From contig JAJRRO010000020.1 in the NCBI GenBank assembly GCA_024279425.1, positions 1 to 64,000 on the forward strand: a stretch of DNA of 64,000 nucleotides. The letters run 5' to 3'. This document shows, piece by piece, positions 7,298 through 16,299 of this stretch. The stretch is from Bacteroidota bacterium. GTDB taxonomy: Bacteria > Bacteroidota > Bacteroidia > Flavobacteriales > Flavobacteriaceae. A program made the translations under genes and the position numbers. Below the pieces are notes generated by a model that worked only from the letters and a program-made list of their open reading frames with translations, made no database searches and was not told the DNA's origin. How positions within the stretch are numbered: position 1 is the stretch's first letter; each line of letters begins with the position of its first letter.

Positions 7298-8789
7298 GAA
7301 TCAAAAAGAAAATGGTTTTAGTTTGCAAGATCAAGAGCGTAGATTGATAGTTCATTGTAAAAAAGTTGGCAAAACAGTTATAAAACATTATCAGGATGAT
7401 TGTTCAGGGAAAAATTTCAATAGACCCCAATTTGAAAATTTATTAAATGATTTAAAACAAAAGAAATTAAAAATCAAGGAACTTTGGTGTATAAGAATTG
7501 ATAGATTTTCAAGGCACACTCTGTCTACCTTGAATATGATAGAAAAGCTAAAAACATTCGGGGTTAATATACGTTTTATTGAAAATGACCTAGATCTGAC
7601 TATACCGGAAAACCTCATTGCTTACATGCTGAATATGGTGATGCCACAGGTCGAAAACGAACGCAGAGGCCTAAACACGAGAGCAGGCATGAGACAGGCC
7701 CTTAGAGAGGGCAATTGGGTCTGGAAAGCCCCTAAAGGCTATAAAAACAATACTATTGATAAGACGATAGAATTATCTGATGATGCCGTATTTATAAAGA
7801 AAGCCTTTTCTGAGGTGGCTCTTAACCTAAAACCACTAGAAATTATTCGTAAAGAATTGGTTTCAGAAGGGTTCGTTTGCAGCAAACAGCAATTTTACAA
7901 TCTATTGCGTAATCCCTTTTATAAAGGAAAAATAAAAATTAACGAATGGAAAGAAGAAGTTGAGGAAATTGTTGAAGGCAATCACAAAGCAATAATATCT
8001 TCGGAACTTTTTAACAAAGTTCAGAACATATTAAGTGGAAATAGTAGAAAGCAATCAAAACCTAAAAAAAACAATGCAAAGTTTCCATTAAGAGGTCATT
8101 TAATCTGTAATACATGTGGTAAAAATTTAACCGCTAGTTCACCTAAAGGTAGAAACAAAAGATACCATTATTACCATTGCCAAAAAGACTGTAAAGAGAG
8201 TTTTCCTTCCGAAAAGGCAAACAATCAATTTATTAACCACCTCAGCCAATTGTCAATTACACCATCAATAGCACAGCTCTATAAAGAAATAATTAAAGAT
8301 GTATTCAAAAATAAAGAGAGCAGTAAAGAAGAACAATTGAAAAAGCTTGAGGTAAATCTTAATCAATTAAAATTAAATACCTTGGATGATGGTTTTACAT
8401 CGGGTAATATAAACTCAGACGATTACAACAGAATGGTTAATAACTTAAAAGAACAGCAATCCAACATTGAAAATAAAATGGAGCAAGTCAAAAACCAAGA
8501 TACTAATTTAGATAAGTATTTTGATTATGGGTTATACTTGCTTACCAATTTGGATTACCATTTTAAAAAAGCTCCAATTCAAGTAAAGCATAAAATAGTC
8601 GGTTCGATATTCCCAGAAAAATTAATTTATTCCAATAATAATTATCGAACCACAAAATTAAATTCTTTTGTGGCGTTGATAACCAGTAAAACTAATAAGT
8701 TAGAAAGATTTGGAAATAAAAAAGCCACTATTTCTAGTGGCTTGTCTAATGTGGCTCCCCCTCTTGGACTCGAACCAAGGACCCTCTGA
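7263..8789 (+). CDS. Large serine recombinase
   Basis: The 508-residue protein starts with a resolvase domain: catalytic Ser10 in YTRVS, and IRIDRFSR around residues 77-84. A 'Recombinase' domain follows (GYKNN... LRNPFYKGKIKINEW). A zinc ribbon uses Cys282/Cys285 and Cys306/Cys310, and a coiled coil spans about 345-430. The last ~25 residues (…KATISSGLSNVAPPLGLEPRTL) are coded by sequence antisense to the tRNA-Asn terminator and 3' end, so the natural C-terminus was probably replaced on integration. It is the likely integrase/excisionase of the left-hand element. All catalytic-domain motifs I can check are intact. Confidence 0.88.
   Translation: MNVAIYTRVSTENQKENGFSLQDQERRLIVHCKKVGKTVIKHYQDDCSGKNFNRPQFENLLNDLKQKKLKIKELWCIRIDRFSRHTLSTLNMIEKLKTFGVNIRFIENDLDLTIPENLIAYMLNMVMPQVENERRGLNTRAGMRQALREGNWVWKAPKGYKNNTIDKTIELSDDAVFIKKAFSEVALNLKPLEIIRKELVSEGFVCSKQQFYNLLRNPFYKGKIKINEWKEEVEEIVEGNHKAIISSELFNKVQNILSGNSRKQSKPKKNNAKFPLRGHLICNTCGKNLTASSPKGRNKRYHYYHCQKDCKESFPSEKANNQFINHLSQLSITPSIAQLYKEIIKDVFKNKESSKEEQLKKLEVNLNQLKLNTLDDGFTSGNINSDDYNRMVNNLKEQQSNIENKMEQVKNQDTNLDKYFDYGLYLLTNLDYHFKKAPIQVKHKIVGSIFPEKLIYSNNNYRTTKLNSFVALITSKTNKLERFGNKKATISSGLSNVAPPLGLEPRTL
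8716..8743 (-). terminator. Intrinsic terminator of tRNA-Asn
   Basis: A perfect 9-bp stem AAGCCACTA/TAGTGGCTT (8722-8730/8735-8743) with a 4-nt loop is followed on the minus strand by a T-rich run. It sits just beyond the tRNA 3' end and lies inside the recombinase reading frame. Confidence 0.75.
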
Positions 8790-8828
8790 TTAACAGTCAG
8801 ATGCTCTAACCAACTGAGCTAAGGAGGA
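8752..8828 (-). tRNA. tRNA-Asn (GTT anticodon)
   Basis: The cloverleaf can be read in full: 7-bp acceptor TCCTCCT/AGGGGGA, D-arm TAGCTCAGTTGGTTAGAGC, anticodon loop CTGTTAA with GTT, T-arm with GGTTCGAGTCC, discriminator G and an encoded CCA (8752-8754). The mature 74-nt body is 8755-8828. The 3' end abuts, antisense, the end of the serine recombinase gene, so it is the probable chromosomal boundary of the inserted strip. Confidence 0.93.
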
Positions 8829-8907
8829 ATTTAAAGTGCTTTAATTTCCTAAAGCGGGTGCAAATATAAATGTTTTTTCAAATATGCCCAACAAAAAAAT
8901 GCATTCT

Positions 8908-10263
8908 CTATTTAAATAACCACTTGTATACATCATTGCCATTGGCAAATAATAATAAAGCGATTAAAATGAAGAAGCCGATCATCTGTGCATATTCCAA
9001 AAATTTATCGCTAGGCTTTCTACCCGTTACCATTTCATATAACAAGAAAGTTACGTGACCGCCATCCAAGGCCGGTATGGGTAATATATTCATAAACGCC
9101 AGTATAATGGATATAAAAGCCGTAGCGTTCCAAAAAGCGACCCAGTCCCAGGTGCCAGGAAACAAACCACCTATGGCGGCAAAACCTCCAACTCCTTTAT
9201 AAGCTCCTGTCTCAGGGTTGAATACTTTCTTCATCTGCTTAATATAGCCTGAAAGTGTGTTCACCCCTTTATCAATACCCGCCGGTATCGATTCTAAAAA
9301 AGTATACTTTTTAGTTTCGACCCTTAAAAGACCCAAACCTTCCATATCCTCATATGTTATCCCACCCAATCTAATGCCTATAGTTGCTGAATCACTTATT
9401 ACAACAGGTATTTGCTTTAATTCATTCTTATTTCGCTTCACGGTAAGTTCAATACTTTGTCCTTTATAGTTTTCCAATATCTGTTTTGCTTGATCGAAAT
9501 ATGCCACTTCTTGGTCAGCAATGGAAACAATTACATCATTAACCTCTAACCCAGAATCTTTATTATTGGATTCAACTGGGATCTCTCCCACTACAAATGG
9601 CATTCTTGGACTTAAAAAGCGAATCCTGTTCTCATTTTCCAAAAGCGTAGCAATGAAATCAACCGGGATTTCCTTTTCAATAACATTTCCATCCCTTTCG
9701 ATGGTAATGGTATTACCATTGATGATCTCCATAAAAACCTTACCAAACTCTACAAGTTTCTCTCCGTCTATAGCAATTATTTTATCTCCAGTTACGACTC
9801 CCAACTTATCCCCTATTCTTTTTTCGGACACCCAAATTCCATCCTTTAAACTATCCGCAGCTATAAATTTATCCCCATAAGAATAGGCCAGTCCAATGTA
9901 AATAATCACTGCCAGAATAAAATTAACCGTAACACCGCCTAACATAATAATCAAACGTTGCCAAGTCGGTTTACTACGAAATTCCCATTCCTTGGGTTCT
10001 TCTTTCATGGCCTCAGTATCCATGCTCTCGTCTATCATTCCAGAAATTTTCACGTAACCTCCCAAAGGCAGCCAACCGATACCGTATACGGTCTCTCCAA
10101 TTTTTTTCTTGAAAAGTGAAAACTTGATATCAAAAAACAAATAGAATTTCTCAACTCTGGTTTTGAATAATTTGGCAGGAATAAAATGCCCCAATTCGTG
10201 GAGCACGATTAAAAGCGAAAGGCTTAAAAAGAATTGTATTGTCTTTATTAATATGGGGCTCAT
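8908..10263 (-). CDS. rseP: RIP metalloprotease RseP (site-2 protease)
   Basis: The 451-residue inner-membrane zinc protease has HELGH at residues 22-26 in the first transmembrane segment, a second transmembrane helix near residue 110, two PDZ-like domains in the periplasmic middle, and ALDGG with zinc ligand Asp400 near the C-terminus before the last helix. The family performs the second cut of anti-sigma factors or other membrane substrates. No sigma/anti-sigma pair lies beside it. A TACTTTTG -7 element lies 25 bp upstream of the ATG. Length is typical of the flavobacterial form. Confidence 0.93.
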   Translation of the reverse strand: MSPILIKTIQFFLSLSLLIVLHELGHFIPAKLFKTRVEKFYLFFDIKFSLFKKKIGETVYGIGWLPLGGYVKISGMIDESMDTEAMKEEPKEWEFRSKPTWQRLIIMLGGVTVNFILAVIIYIGLAYSYGDKFIAADSLKDGIWVSEKRIGDKLGVVTGDKIIAIDGEKLVEFGKVFMEIINGNTITIERDGNVIEKEIPVDFIATLLENENRIRFLSPRMPFVVGEIPVESNNKDSGLEVNDVIVSIADQEVAYFDQAKQILENYKGQSIELTVKRNKNELKQIPVVISDSATIGIRLGGITYEDMEGLGLLRVETKKYTFLESIPAGIDKGVNTLSGYIKQMKKVFNPETGAYKGVGGFAAIGGLFPGTWDWVAFWNATAFISIILAFMNILPIPALDGGHVTFLLYEMVTGRKPSDKFLEYAQMIGFFILIALLLFANGNDVYKWLFK

Positions 10264-10287
10264 CTATATTTTCTAAAATTGAAGGAA

Positions 10288-10295
10288 CAAAAGTA
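10288..10295 (-). promoter_or_regulatory. -7 promoter element of rseP
   Basis: On the minus strand TACTTTTG fits the Bacteroidota TAnnTTTG consensus about 25 bp before the rseP ATG. Confidence 0.5.
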
Positions 10296-10402
10296 CACTT
10301 TTACAAGGTCTTACAAAAAGAAACTGTAGAAGCCCCTTTCCTTTTATGAAATATTTAGCAGGAACACCAAAGCTTATATTTGAAACCTCAACAAGACTAA
10401 CG

Positions 10403-10410
10403 TACCTTTG
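10403..10410 (+). promoter_or_regulatory. -7 promoter element of the SCO gene
   Basis: TACCTTTG fits TAnnTTTG and ends 12 bp before the ATG at 10422. This supports that start rather than an overlapping longer frame. Confidence 0.6.
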
Positions 10411-10421
10411 CAAAAAAGATC

Positions 10422-11096
10422 ATGCGTTCCTTTTTTGCTAAATACAAATTATTCGCGATTGTTTTTTCGATACTTTCGGCCATCATCATGGGCCTATTCT
10501 ATAACGCCTTACAACCAAAAAAGACCTTGGCCATTTACCAACCTGCTATGGTCAACGCAGAACTTGTTGATAGCACCTTGCAACATGTAAAAAAATATCA
10601 CACCATAGCGGATTTTTCATTGACAAACCAAAATGGAAGAAACATTACCCAGCAAGATTACGCAGACAAAATATATATTGCTGACTTTTTCTTCACCACC
10701 TGCCCCACCATTTGCCCGATTATGACCAAAAATATGGCCAATATCCAGGAACGTATTATAGATGATGAAGATGTTCTATTGCTTTCCCATTCGGTCACAC
10801 CCGTAATTGACTCAGTGGCCCAACTTAAAAAATACGCCGTTGAAAAAGGAGTCTTGGATGCTAAATGGAATCTAGTGACGGGTGACAAAAAACAAATCTA
10901 TGAACTGGCACGTAAATCGTATCTAGCCGTTAAGACCGATGGAAATGGAGGGCCTTTTGATATGATTCACACAGAGAACTTTATTTTGGTAGATAAGGAG
11001 CGAAGAATCCGAGGGTTTTATGACGGTACCAAAACCGAGGAAATCGAAAAACTAATGGAAGACCTAGAAATATTAAAGGTTTCCTACCGGAAATAA
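10422..11096 (+). CDS. SCO1/SenC copper chaperone
   Basis: The 224-residue protein has an N-terminal membrane anchor (about residues 9-29) and a thioredoxin-like periplasmic domain. The copper-binding motif CPTIC (Cys94/Cys98) and the distal ligand His183 (DMIHTENF) are all present. Family members deliver copper to, or reduce, the CuA site of cytochrome c oxidase. The gene stands alone, divergent from rseP, with its own TAnnTTTG promoter element. Confidence 0.9.
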   Translation: MRSFFAKYKLFAIVFSILSAIIMGLFYNALQPKKTLAIYQPAMVNAELVDSTLQHVKKYHTIADFSLTNQNGRNITQQDYADKIYIADFFFTTCPTICPIMTKNMANIQERIIDDEDVLLLSHSVTPVIDSVAQLKKYAVEKGVLDAKWNLVTGDKKQIYELARKSYLAVKTDGNGGPFDMIHTENFILVDKERRIRGFYDGTKTEEIEKLMEDLEILKVSYRK

Positions 11097-11239
11097 ATTC
11101 CGAATAACGAAATCCAAATTCCAACTGGGTATTCCAGTCCACATTTACAGTAGCTCTCCGTCATATATGCAAGCCTATTTTCTATTATTCTACCCTCTCT
11201 TTTATATTTTAGGATTTGGCGCTTGATTTTTGGGATTTA

Positions 11240-11256
11240 TAGGATATTTTGTCCTA
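11240..11256. promoter_or_regulatory. Dyad upstream of feoA
   Basis: TAGGA-N7-TCCTA is a 17-bp inverted repeat about 35 bp before feoA, in a 195-bp leader with little else. A Fur- or DtxR-type iron operator is possible but unproven. Confidence 0.3.
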
Positions 11257-11291
11257 TTTTTGTCCTTACTTATAATCAATCTAAATAAAAA

Positions 11292-11537
11292 TTGAGGTTA
11301 ACGGTAGCACATCTCAAACGTGGGGAACGAGGAATTATAAAGGAGTTTGATGAGGATATTCTGCCAATAAAGCTATTGGAATTGGGTTGTTTACCTGGGA
11401 ATGTGGTGGAAATGATCCAGATCGCCCCTCTAAGGGATCCTCTTTACATCAACGTAAATGGTTCGCATATAGCTATAAGACGTTCAATAGCACTGCAAAT
11501 TGAACTCGAAACCATTGAAGATCTTAAAGAATCATGA
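11292..11537 (+). CDS. feoA: Ferrous iron transport protein A
   Basis: The 81-residue protein is a complete SH3-like FeoA domain (LKRGERGIIKEF, then LLELGCLPGNVVEM, APLRDPLYINVNG, IAIRRSIALQIEL). FeoA acts on the cytoplasmic side with FeoB. The start is TTG; no ATG lies in frame upstream near the conserved N-terminus. It overlaps feoB by 4 bp (ATGA), which implies translational coupling. Confidence 0.93.
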   Translation: MRLTVAHLKRGERGIIKEFDEDILPIKLLELGCLPGNVVEMIQIAPLRDPLYINVNGSHIAIRRSIALQIELETIEDLKES

Positions 11538-13771
11538 GCAAGCAAATCAATGTCGCCCTCATGGGTAATCCCAATACAGGCAAAACCTCTGTATTTAACC
11601 AACTAACAGGACTGAATCAAAAGGTGGGGAATTATCCCGGAATCACCGTTGAGAAAAAGGAAGGTATTTGCAAGCTCCCCAGGGGAGTAAAAGCACATAT
11701 TATAGATCTTCCGGGCACCTATAGTTTGAATACTACTTCGCTGGATGAGAGTGTAGCCGTGGAATTGCTTTTGAACAAGAACGATAAAGACCATCCAGAT
11801 GTCGCTATCGTCATATCGGATGTTGAAAATCTGAAGCGTAACCTCTTACTATTCACCCAGATCAAAGATCTGAAGATTCCAACTATCCTCGTAATCAATA
11901 TGGCAGATCGGATGTCGCGAAAAGGCATCTCTTTGGATATAGAATTGCTTGAAGAAAAACTGGATACTCGTATAGCCCTAGTCAGCACCCGAAAAGAAAC
12001 CGGTATTGGCAAATTGAAAGAATTGATTACCGATTATAAGAATCTGTCGGTCAACCCAAACGTCGATACCACGGTTATTGCCCCTGAATATTTTGACCGA
12101 TTGCGAAAAACCTTTCCCAAAGAGGATTTGTATAAGCTTTGGTTAGTAATTACGCAAGATGTAAACTTTATGCCCATTGAGAAAACCTTGATAAAGGATA
12201 GCTCATCATTTACCACAAAGTCTAAATCGGAATTAAAACGGTTGCAACAAAAGGAGACCATTATACGGTACCAATTCATCAATTCAATATTAAAAAAAAC
12301 GTATAAAGTCGATGCCAATGCCGCAAAAGGAATAAAGGCTACATTGGACAAAATTCTTACGCATAAGATTTTTGGATACTTGATATTCTTCATCATATTA
12401 CTTACTATTTTTCAAGCGATATACGATTGGAGCAGTTATCCAATGGATTTCATCGACGAATCATTTGCTTCTGCCAGTGAATGGGTCAAGAATTCCTTGC
12501 CCGCAGGGGCTTTTACCGATCTTATTGCCGAAGGTATTTTGACCGGGATTGGGGGAATTGTGATTTTCATCCCCCAAATTGCTTTTTTGTTTTTGTTTAT
12601 TTCTCTTTTGGAAGAGTCAGGTTATATGAGTAGAGTGGTCTTTCTAATGGACCGATTGATGCGCCCATTTGGATTAAGCGGAAAAAGTGTAGTTCCCCTA
12701 ATTTCAGGTACAGCCTGCGCCATTCCGGCAGTCATGGCCACCAGAACCATAGAGAACTGGAAAGAACGTTTAATCACTATTTTGGTGACGCCATTCACCA
12801 CCTGCTCTGCAAGGTTACCGGTATATCTCATCATCATAGCCCTGGTCATTCCCGAGGGTCGGTTTTTGGGCTTAAGCTATCAAGCATTGACCTTAATGTT
12901 TTTGTATTTTATTGGGTTTGGAATGGCCATTTTTTCGGCCATGATATTAAACAAAATCTTAAAAATCAAAAGTCGTTCTTTTTTTGTCATCGAAATGCCC
13001 GGTTACAAGCTCCCCCTCCTTAAAAATGTAGCCTATACGGTTTGGGAAAAAACCAAAAGTTTTGTGTACGGGGCCGGTAAAATTATTTTGGCCATATCTA
13101 TAATCCTATGGTTTTTAGGCTCTAATGGATTTACCGAAAATTACAACAATGCGGATTCAATTGTAGAAAATAGGATAGCAACCAATGGTTTCTCTGCTTA
13201 TAACCAAACAAGTATAGAGCATGATCTGGCCATATATCAAAATACACTTAACGACAGCATTGCAAAAAATGTGTATCTCATTGATCAAAATCAAGTAAGC
13301 GATTCATTGAATCAATTTAGGCTTGATCTGTTCGAAAGGGCAAAACATCAGGAAATTGCCAGTTATAAATTGGAAAACTCCTATATTGGAAATATGGGCA
13401 AGGCCATTGAACCCATGGTTCAACCTCTTGGATATGACTGGAAAATTGGTATTGCGGTATTGACTTCCTTTGCTGCACGCGAAGTATTTGTTGGCACCTT
13501 GGCTACCATTTATAGCGTTGGCAACGATGAAGAGGAAACCATTAAAAACCGGATGGCCGCCGAAGTACGCCAAGACACGCAAAAACCCCTCTTTGATTTA
13601 GCCTCTGGAATATCCCTTATGCTTTTCTATGCCTTTGCAATGCAATGCATGAGTACACTGGCCATTGTTAAACGAGAGACCAATAGCTGGCGATGGCCTT
13701 TGGCCCAACTGGTATTTATGAGCACTTTTGCGTATCTTGTAGCATTGGCAGCTTATCAAATCTTAAAATAA
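11534..13771 (+). CDS. feoB: Ferrous iron transporter B
   Basis: The 745-residue protein has an N-terminal GTPase domain with G1 GNPNTGKTS, G3 DLPGTYSL and G4 NMAD, a helical linker, then the membrane domain with two Gate motifs (GTACAIPAVMATR and FTTCSARLPVY in the first half) and a C-terminal helical bundle. It imports Fe(II) across the inner membrane. It is the second gene of a three-gene feo operon and its length is normal for Bacteroidota. Confidence 0.95.
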   Translation: MSKQINVALMGNPNTGKTSVFNQLTGLNQKVGNYPGITVEKKEGICKLPRGVKAHIIDLPGTYSLNTTSLDESVAVELLLNKNDKDHPDVAIVISDVENLKRNLLLFTQIKDLKIPTILVINMADRMSRKGISLDIELLEEKLDTRIALVSTRKETGIGKLKELITDYKNLSVNPNVDTTVIAPEYFDRLRKTFPKEDLYKLWLVITQDVNFMPIEKTLIKDSSSFTTKSKSELKRLQQKETIIRYQFINSILKKTYKVDANAAKGIKATLDKILTHKIFGYLIFFIILLTIFQAIYDWSSYPMDFIDESFASASEWVKNSLPAGAFTDLIAEGILTGIGGIVIFIPQIAFLFLFISLLEESGYMSRVVFLMDRLMRPFGLSGKSVVPLISGTACAIPAVMATRTIENWKERLITILVTPFTTCSARLPVYLIIIALVIPEGRFLGLSYQALTLMFLYFIGFGMAIFSAMILNKILKIKSRSFFVIEMPGYKLPLLKNVAYTVWEKTKSFVYGAGKIILAISIILWFLGSNGFTENYNNADSIVENRIATNGFSAYNQTSIEHDLAIYQNTLNDSIAKNVYLIDQNQVSDSLNQFRLDLFERAKHQEIASYKLENSYIGNMGKAIEPMVQPLGYDWKIGIAVLTSFAAREVFVGTLATIYSVGNDEEETIKNRMAAEVRQDTQKPLFDLASGISLMLFYAFAMQCMSTLAIVKRETNSWRWPLAQLVFMSTFAYLVALAAYQILK

Positions 13772-13772
13772 A

Positions 13773-13922
13773 ATGGAACTACTTCAGCAAATTTTGGTTT
13801 ATTTGATTTTAGCACTGGCCGTTGGTTATATCGTTAAGAAATTCTTTTTGCCAAAATCGCTCTTTGCTCCAAAAAAAGGGAGTACAAAAGCCTGTGGACA
13901 GGAAGACTGCGGTTGTCATTGA
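13773..13922 (+). CDS. FeoB-associated Cys-rich membrane protein
   Basis: This 49-residue ORF begins one base after the feoB stop. It has one transmembrane helix (LVYLILALAVGYIVKKFF) and a short Cys-rich tail, CGQEDCGCH. That is the layout of the small FeoB-associated Cys-rich proteins (FeoC-position partners). A role in metal handling or FeoB complex assembly is inferred from position only. Confidence 0.8.
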   Translation: MELLQQILVYLILALAVGYIVKKFFLPKSLFAPKKGSTKACGQEDCGCH

Positions 13923-14106
13923 TTATTGCCTATCCCCAAATTAAAGATTGTTTCAAGACCAAGAGTAACAATTCCTAGTTAGAGTCGTCTTCCTTTTTCA
14001 ATCCAAAGCTCTTAAAAAAAGATAAAACTGTCATAAAGAAAATTAAAATAGGATGGCCTAATATCTTGCAATGCTTTAGTTTGTTGTAACCAACGACTAG
14101 TCAACG

Positions 14107-15648
14107 ATGAATAAAATTATTTTATGGGTTATTGCCACTTTAATCTCGGCCATATTTTCTTTTGTCCAAGCCCAGACCCTGAGTTCTAAAATAGTTGATT
14201 CCGAAACCCAAAAACCCATTCCTTATGTAACGGTCCAATTGAAAAAAAAGGGAGTAATCACCAATGAAGAAGGACGTTTTAGTTTTCTTGTCGACAAAAA
14301 CATCACAAAAAACGATTCACTTTTTATCTCCTGTATTGGGTATGCATCCATAGAAAGACCACTGAGTGAGTTTACCGAGGAGATAATCTATTTGAGCCCT
14401 AAGGCCATTGAGCTCAACCCTGTAATTGTAACCAATAAGAATTATACGGCCGAAGAGATCATTGATTTGGTCAAAGACAATCTTTCTAAAAACTATAGTT
14501 CGGATTTGAGCAAAAAACGAGTGTTCTTCCGTGACTCGTACCATCAGGAATTCAATAAAACCGATTATACCTTTTTAAAATCTACCATAGAAGCATTAAA
14601 TAAGAATTTCTTGGACAGTGTATTGCGTTCTGTCCCTAAAAAGTCGAGCTATTATACCGAAGTACTTTGTGATCTTTATGGAAACCATGAGGAAGGAAAG
14701 CAAAAAATGCACCTTATTAAAGCATCAGAATTATATGATAAGAGCAATGAATTGGATTTGACCATGCTCGAGGAAAAGTTCAATCAGATCATAAAATCCA
14801 ATGTTAGACCAGATTCCTATTTCAAGATAAAATCCGGTCTCTTTGGCACTAAAATAGATGGAGAGGATTTTGATGAAATCTTTGAGGCCAAAATTGATTC
14901 CACAGATGTGGCCGCCCTAAAAAAAGAGCTGGAAGACAAGAAAAAAAGGGAAGAAGAACGCAAGACGAATTTTGCCAAATATAGAAAAAGGTCCTTGGCA
15001 GGAATGATGCGACATTTATTTTATATGGAGGATTCCCGTTTAAACTTCATTAATAAATCTAGAAAGTACGAGTTCAACATTCAAGACTTCACTTATTTAG
15101 GGGAGGATGCTGTCTATATCCTGGGTTTTGAACCCAAAGGTCCCGCTGATTACAAAGGAAGACTATATATAAATTCAGACGACTTTGCCATTATTCGATT
15201 GGATTATGAAAATGTAAAACCCCTCAAAAAATTCAGCTTATTAGGTATTTCGATGAACGAGTTCCTTGGAAAGGGCAAAATGATTTTTTCCAAACAAATC
15301 AATGGCCCATATAACCTTCGTTATTTGGAGCAGGAAAATGGAACCCGGGTCGGTATTCGAAGACCTTTGAAAATAATTGAAAAAAACAAACATGTAAAGG
15401 GCAGGAACAAACAAAATGAATTATCGGTAAAATTGGATATGGCCACCATTGGTGTAAACAAACATGAAGTCATTGTTTTCGACACCGAGTCCTTATCTGA
15501 TGTGGCCTACGAAGCTTTTACTGAAAATAATTCGGTGCTACCGACCTATATGCCCAACTATGATCCTGAATTTTGGAAAGGGTACAACATCATAGAACCT
15601 AACCAGGCTATTCGGGAATTTACCTCACAGGAAGAAATAGTCAAGTAG
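14107..15648 (+). CDS. CarboxypepD-regulatory-like domain protein
   Basis: The 513-residue secreted protein has a signal peptide (cleavage near VQAQ, residue 23) and an N-terminal carboxypeptidase-D regulatory-like beta-sandwich (SSKIVDSETQKPIPYVTVQL...GRFSFLV) as in TonB-receptor N-termini. The ~400-residue remainder includes a charged coiled coil at about 277-300 (KKELEDKKKREEERK) and a beta-rich C-terminus. It is of the DUF5686-like envelope group by general appearance. No plug or barrel consistent with a TonB receptor is seen. It is alone between the feo operon and a convergent gene. Confidence 0.7.
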   Translation: MNKIILWVIATLISAIFSFVQAQTLSSKIVDSETQKPIPYVTVQLKKKGVITNEEGRFSFLVDKNITKNDSLFISCIGYASIERPLSEFTEEIIYLSPKAIELNPVIVTNKNYTAEEIIDLVKDNLSKNYSSDLSKKRVFFRDSYHQEFNKTDYTFLKSTIEALNKNFLDSVLRSVPKKSSYYTEVLCDLYGNHEEGKQKMHLIKASELYDKSNELDLTMLEEKFNQIIKSNVRPDSYFKIKSGLFGTKIDGEDFDEIFEAKIDSTDVAALKKELEDKKKREEERKTNFAKYRKRSLAGMMRHLFYMEDSRLNFINKSRKYEFNIQDFTYLGEDAVYILGFEPKGPADYKGRLYINSDDFAIIRLDYENVKPLKKFSLLGISMNEFLGKGKMIFSKQINGPYNLRYLEQENGTRVGIRRPLKIIEKNKHVKGRNKQNELSVKLDMATIGVNKHEVIVFDTESLSDVAYEAFTENNSVLPTYMPNYDPEFWKGYNIIEPNQAIREFTSQEEIVK

Positions 15649-15655
15649 TTCTAAT

Positions 15656-16048
15656 CTAAACAAAGTTCCTAATAAAGGAATAGAGTAAAAGGGCCCAACC
15701 CGTAACCAAAAAAAGACCTCCAATTGGTGTAATTGGTCCTAAAATCCTCATGTTCTTCCCTTTAGATTCCCCAATAACCAGGGCGTAAATACTGAAAGAA
15801 AATAAAAATGTTCCAACAATAAAACAATGGACCATATTTCTTTCCAAAGATGTATCCAGATTCAGATTAAAGCTTAGAACCAATAGCAGAATGGCATGGT
15901 ACATTTGGTATTTGACCCCGGTCTCAAAACTTTTGAGTTGATCTATTGATAATGATTTTTTTAGGGCATGCGCGCCAAACGCACCAAAAACCACGGCCAA
16001 AAGACCAAACAGTGCCCCAATTGCCTGAGCTAAAAGAATTGTTTCCAT
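15656..16048 (-). CDS. DUF423 small membrane protein
   Basis: The 130-residue inner-membrane protein has four predicted helices and the family signature FGAFGAHALKKSL near the N-terminus. The start METILLAQ (16048) is preferred to an upstream TTG because family members begin right before the first helix. DUF423 (YgdD/TMEM256-like) has no established biochemical function. It converges with the preceding gene, whose stop is only 7 bp away. Confidence 0.88.
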   Translation of the reverse strand: METILLAQAIGALFGLLAVVFGAFGAHALKKSLSIDQLKSFETGVKYQMYHAILLLVLSFNLNLDTSLERNMVHCFIVGTFLFSFSIYALVIGESKGKNMRILGPITPIGGLFLVTGWALLLYSFIRNFV

Positions 16049-16131
16049 AATCAAGGTAAATATACACAATGAATCAGACTATCTTGACCTCAAATCTTTG
16101 AACATAATTCTTTGATTTAAAAGGCTATTAA

Positions 16132-16276
16132 GTTGGGCAATCTTTCAAATCTATAAACAATCTGGTGAGCCCCATAGACATACTAAAGATTACAAAACTG
16201 AATGGGCCCGAAGCTGCCGCTTACGGTGCCAGGGGGACCCAAGGGTGTTATTTTGATAACAACTCGAAAACAGTAA
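16132..16276 (+). pseudogene. TonB-receptor plug-domain remnant
   Basis: In the 16049-16299 gap, one frame reads QSFKSINNLVSPIDILK, then GPEAAAYGARGTQG. After a one-base slip at GGG (~16248) it continues VILITTRKQ and stops. That is the conserved end of a TonB-dependent receptor plug domain (…YGARGxxGVILITT). There is no start codon, an in-frame stop sits directly upstream and no barrel follows. It is a fossil of about 48 codons. Confidence 0.65.
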
Positions 16277-16299
16277 GCTGACTCAAATGTAAAAGGAAT

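Noticed and set aside
8752-8789. Recombinase C-terminus as functional protein
   Set aside because: These residues are antisense of tRNA-Asn; they are most likely read-through rather than selected sequence.
11097-11291. Possible metal riboswitch before feoA
   Set aside because: Only one short dyad is visible; I see no conserved aptamer structure.
13923-14106. Minus-strand 19-codon ORF before the CarboxypepD-like gene
   Set aside because: Too short and unsupported; the 184-bp gap shows no other signal.
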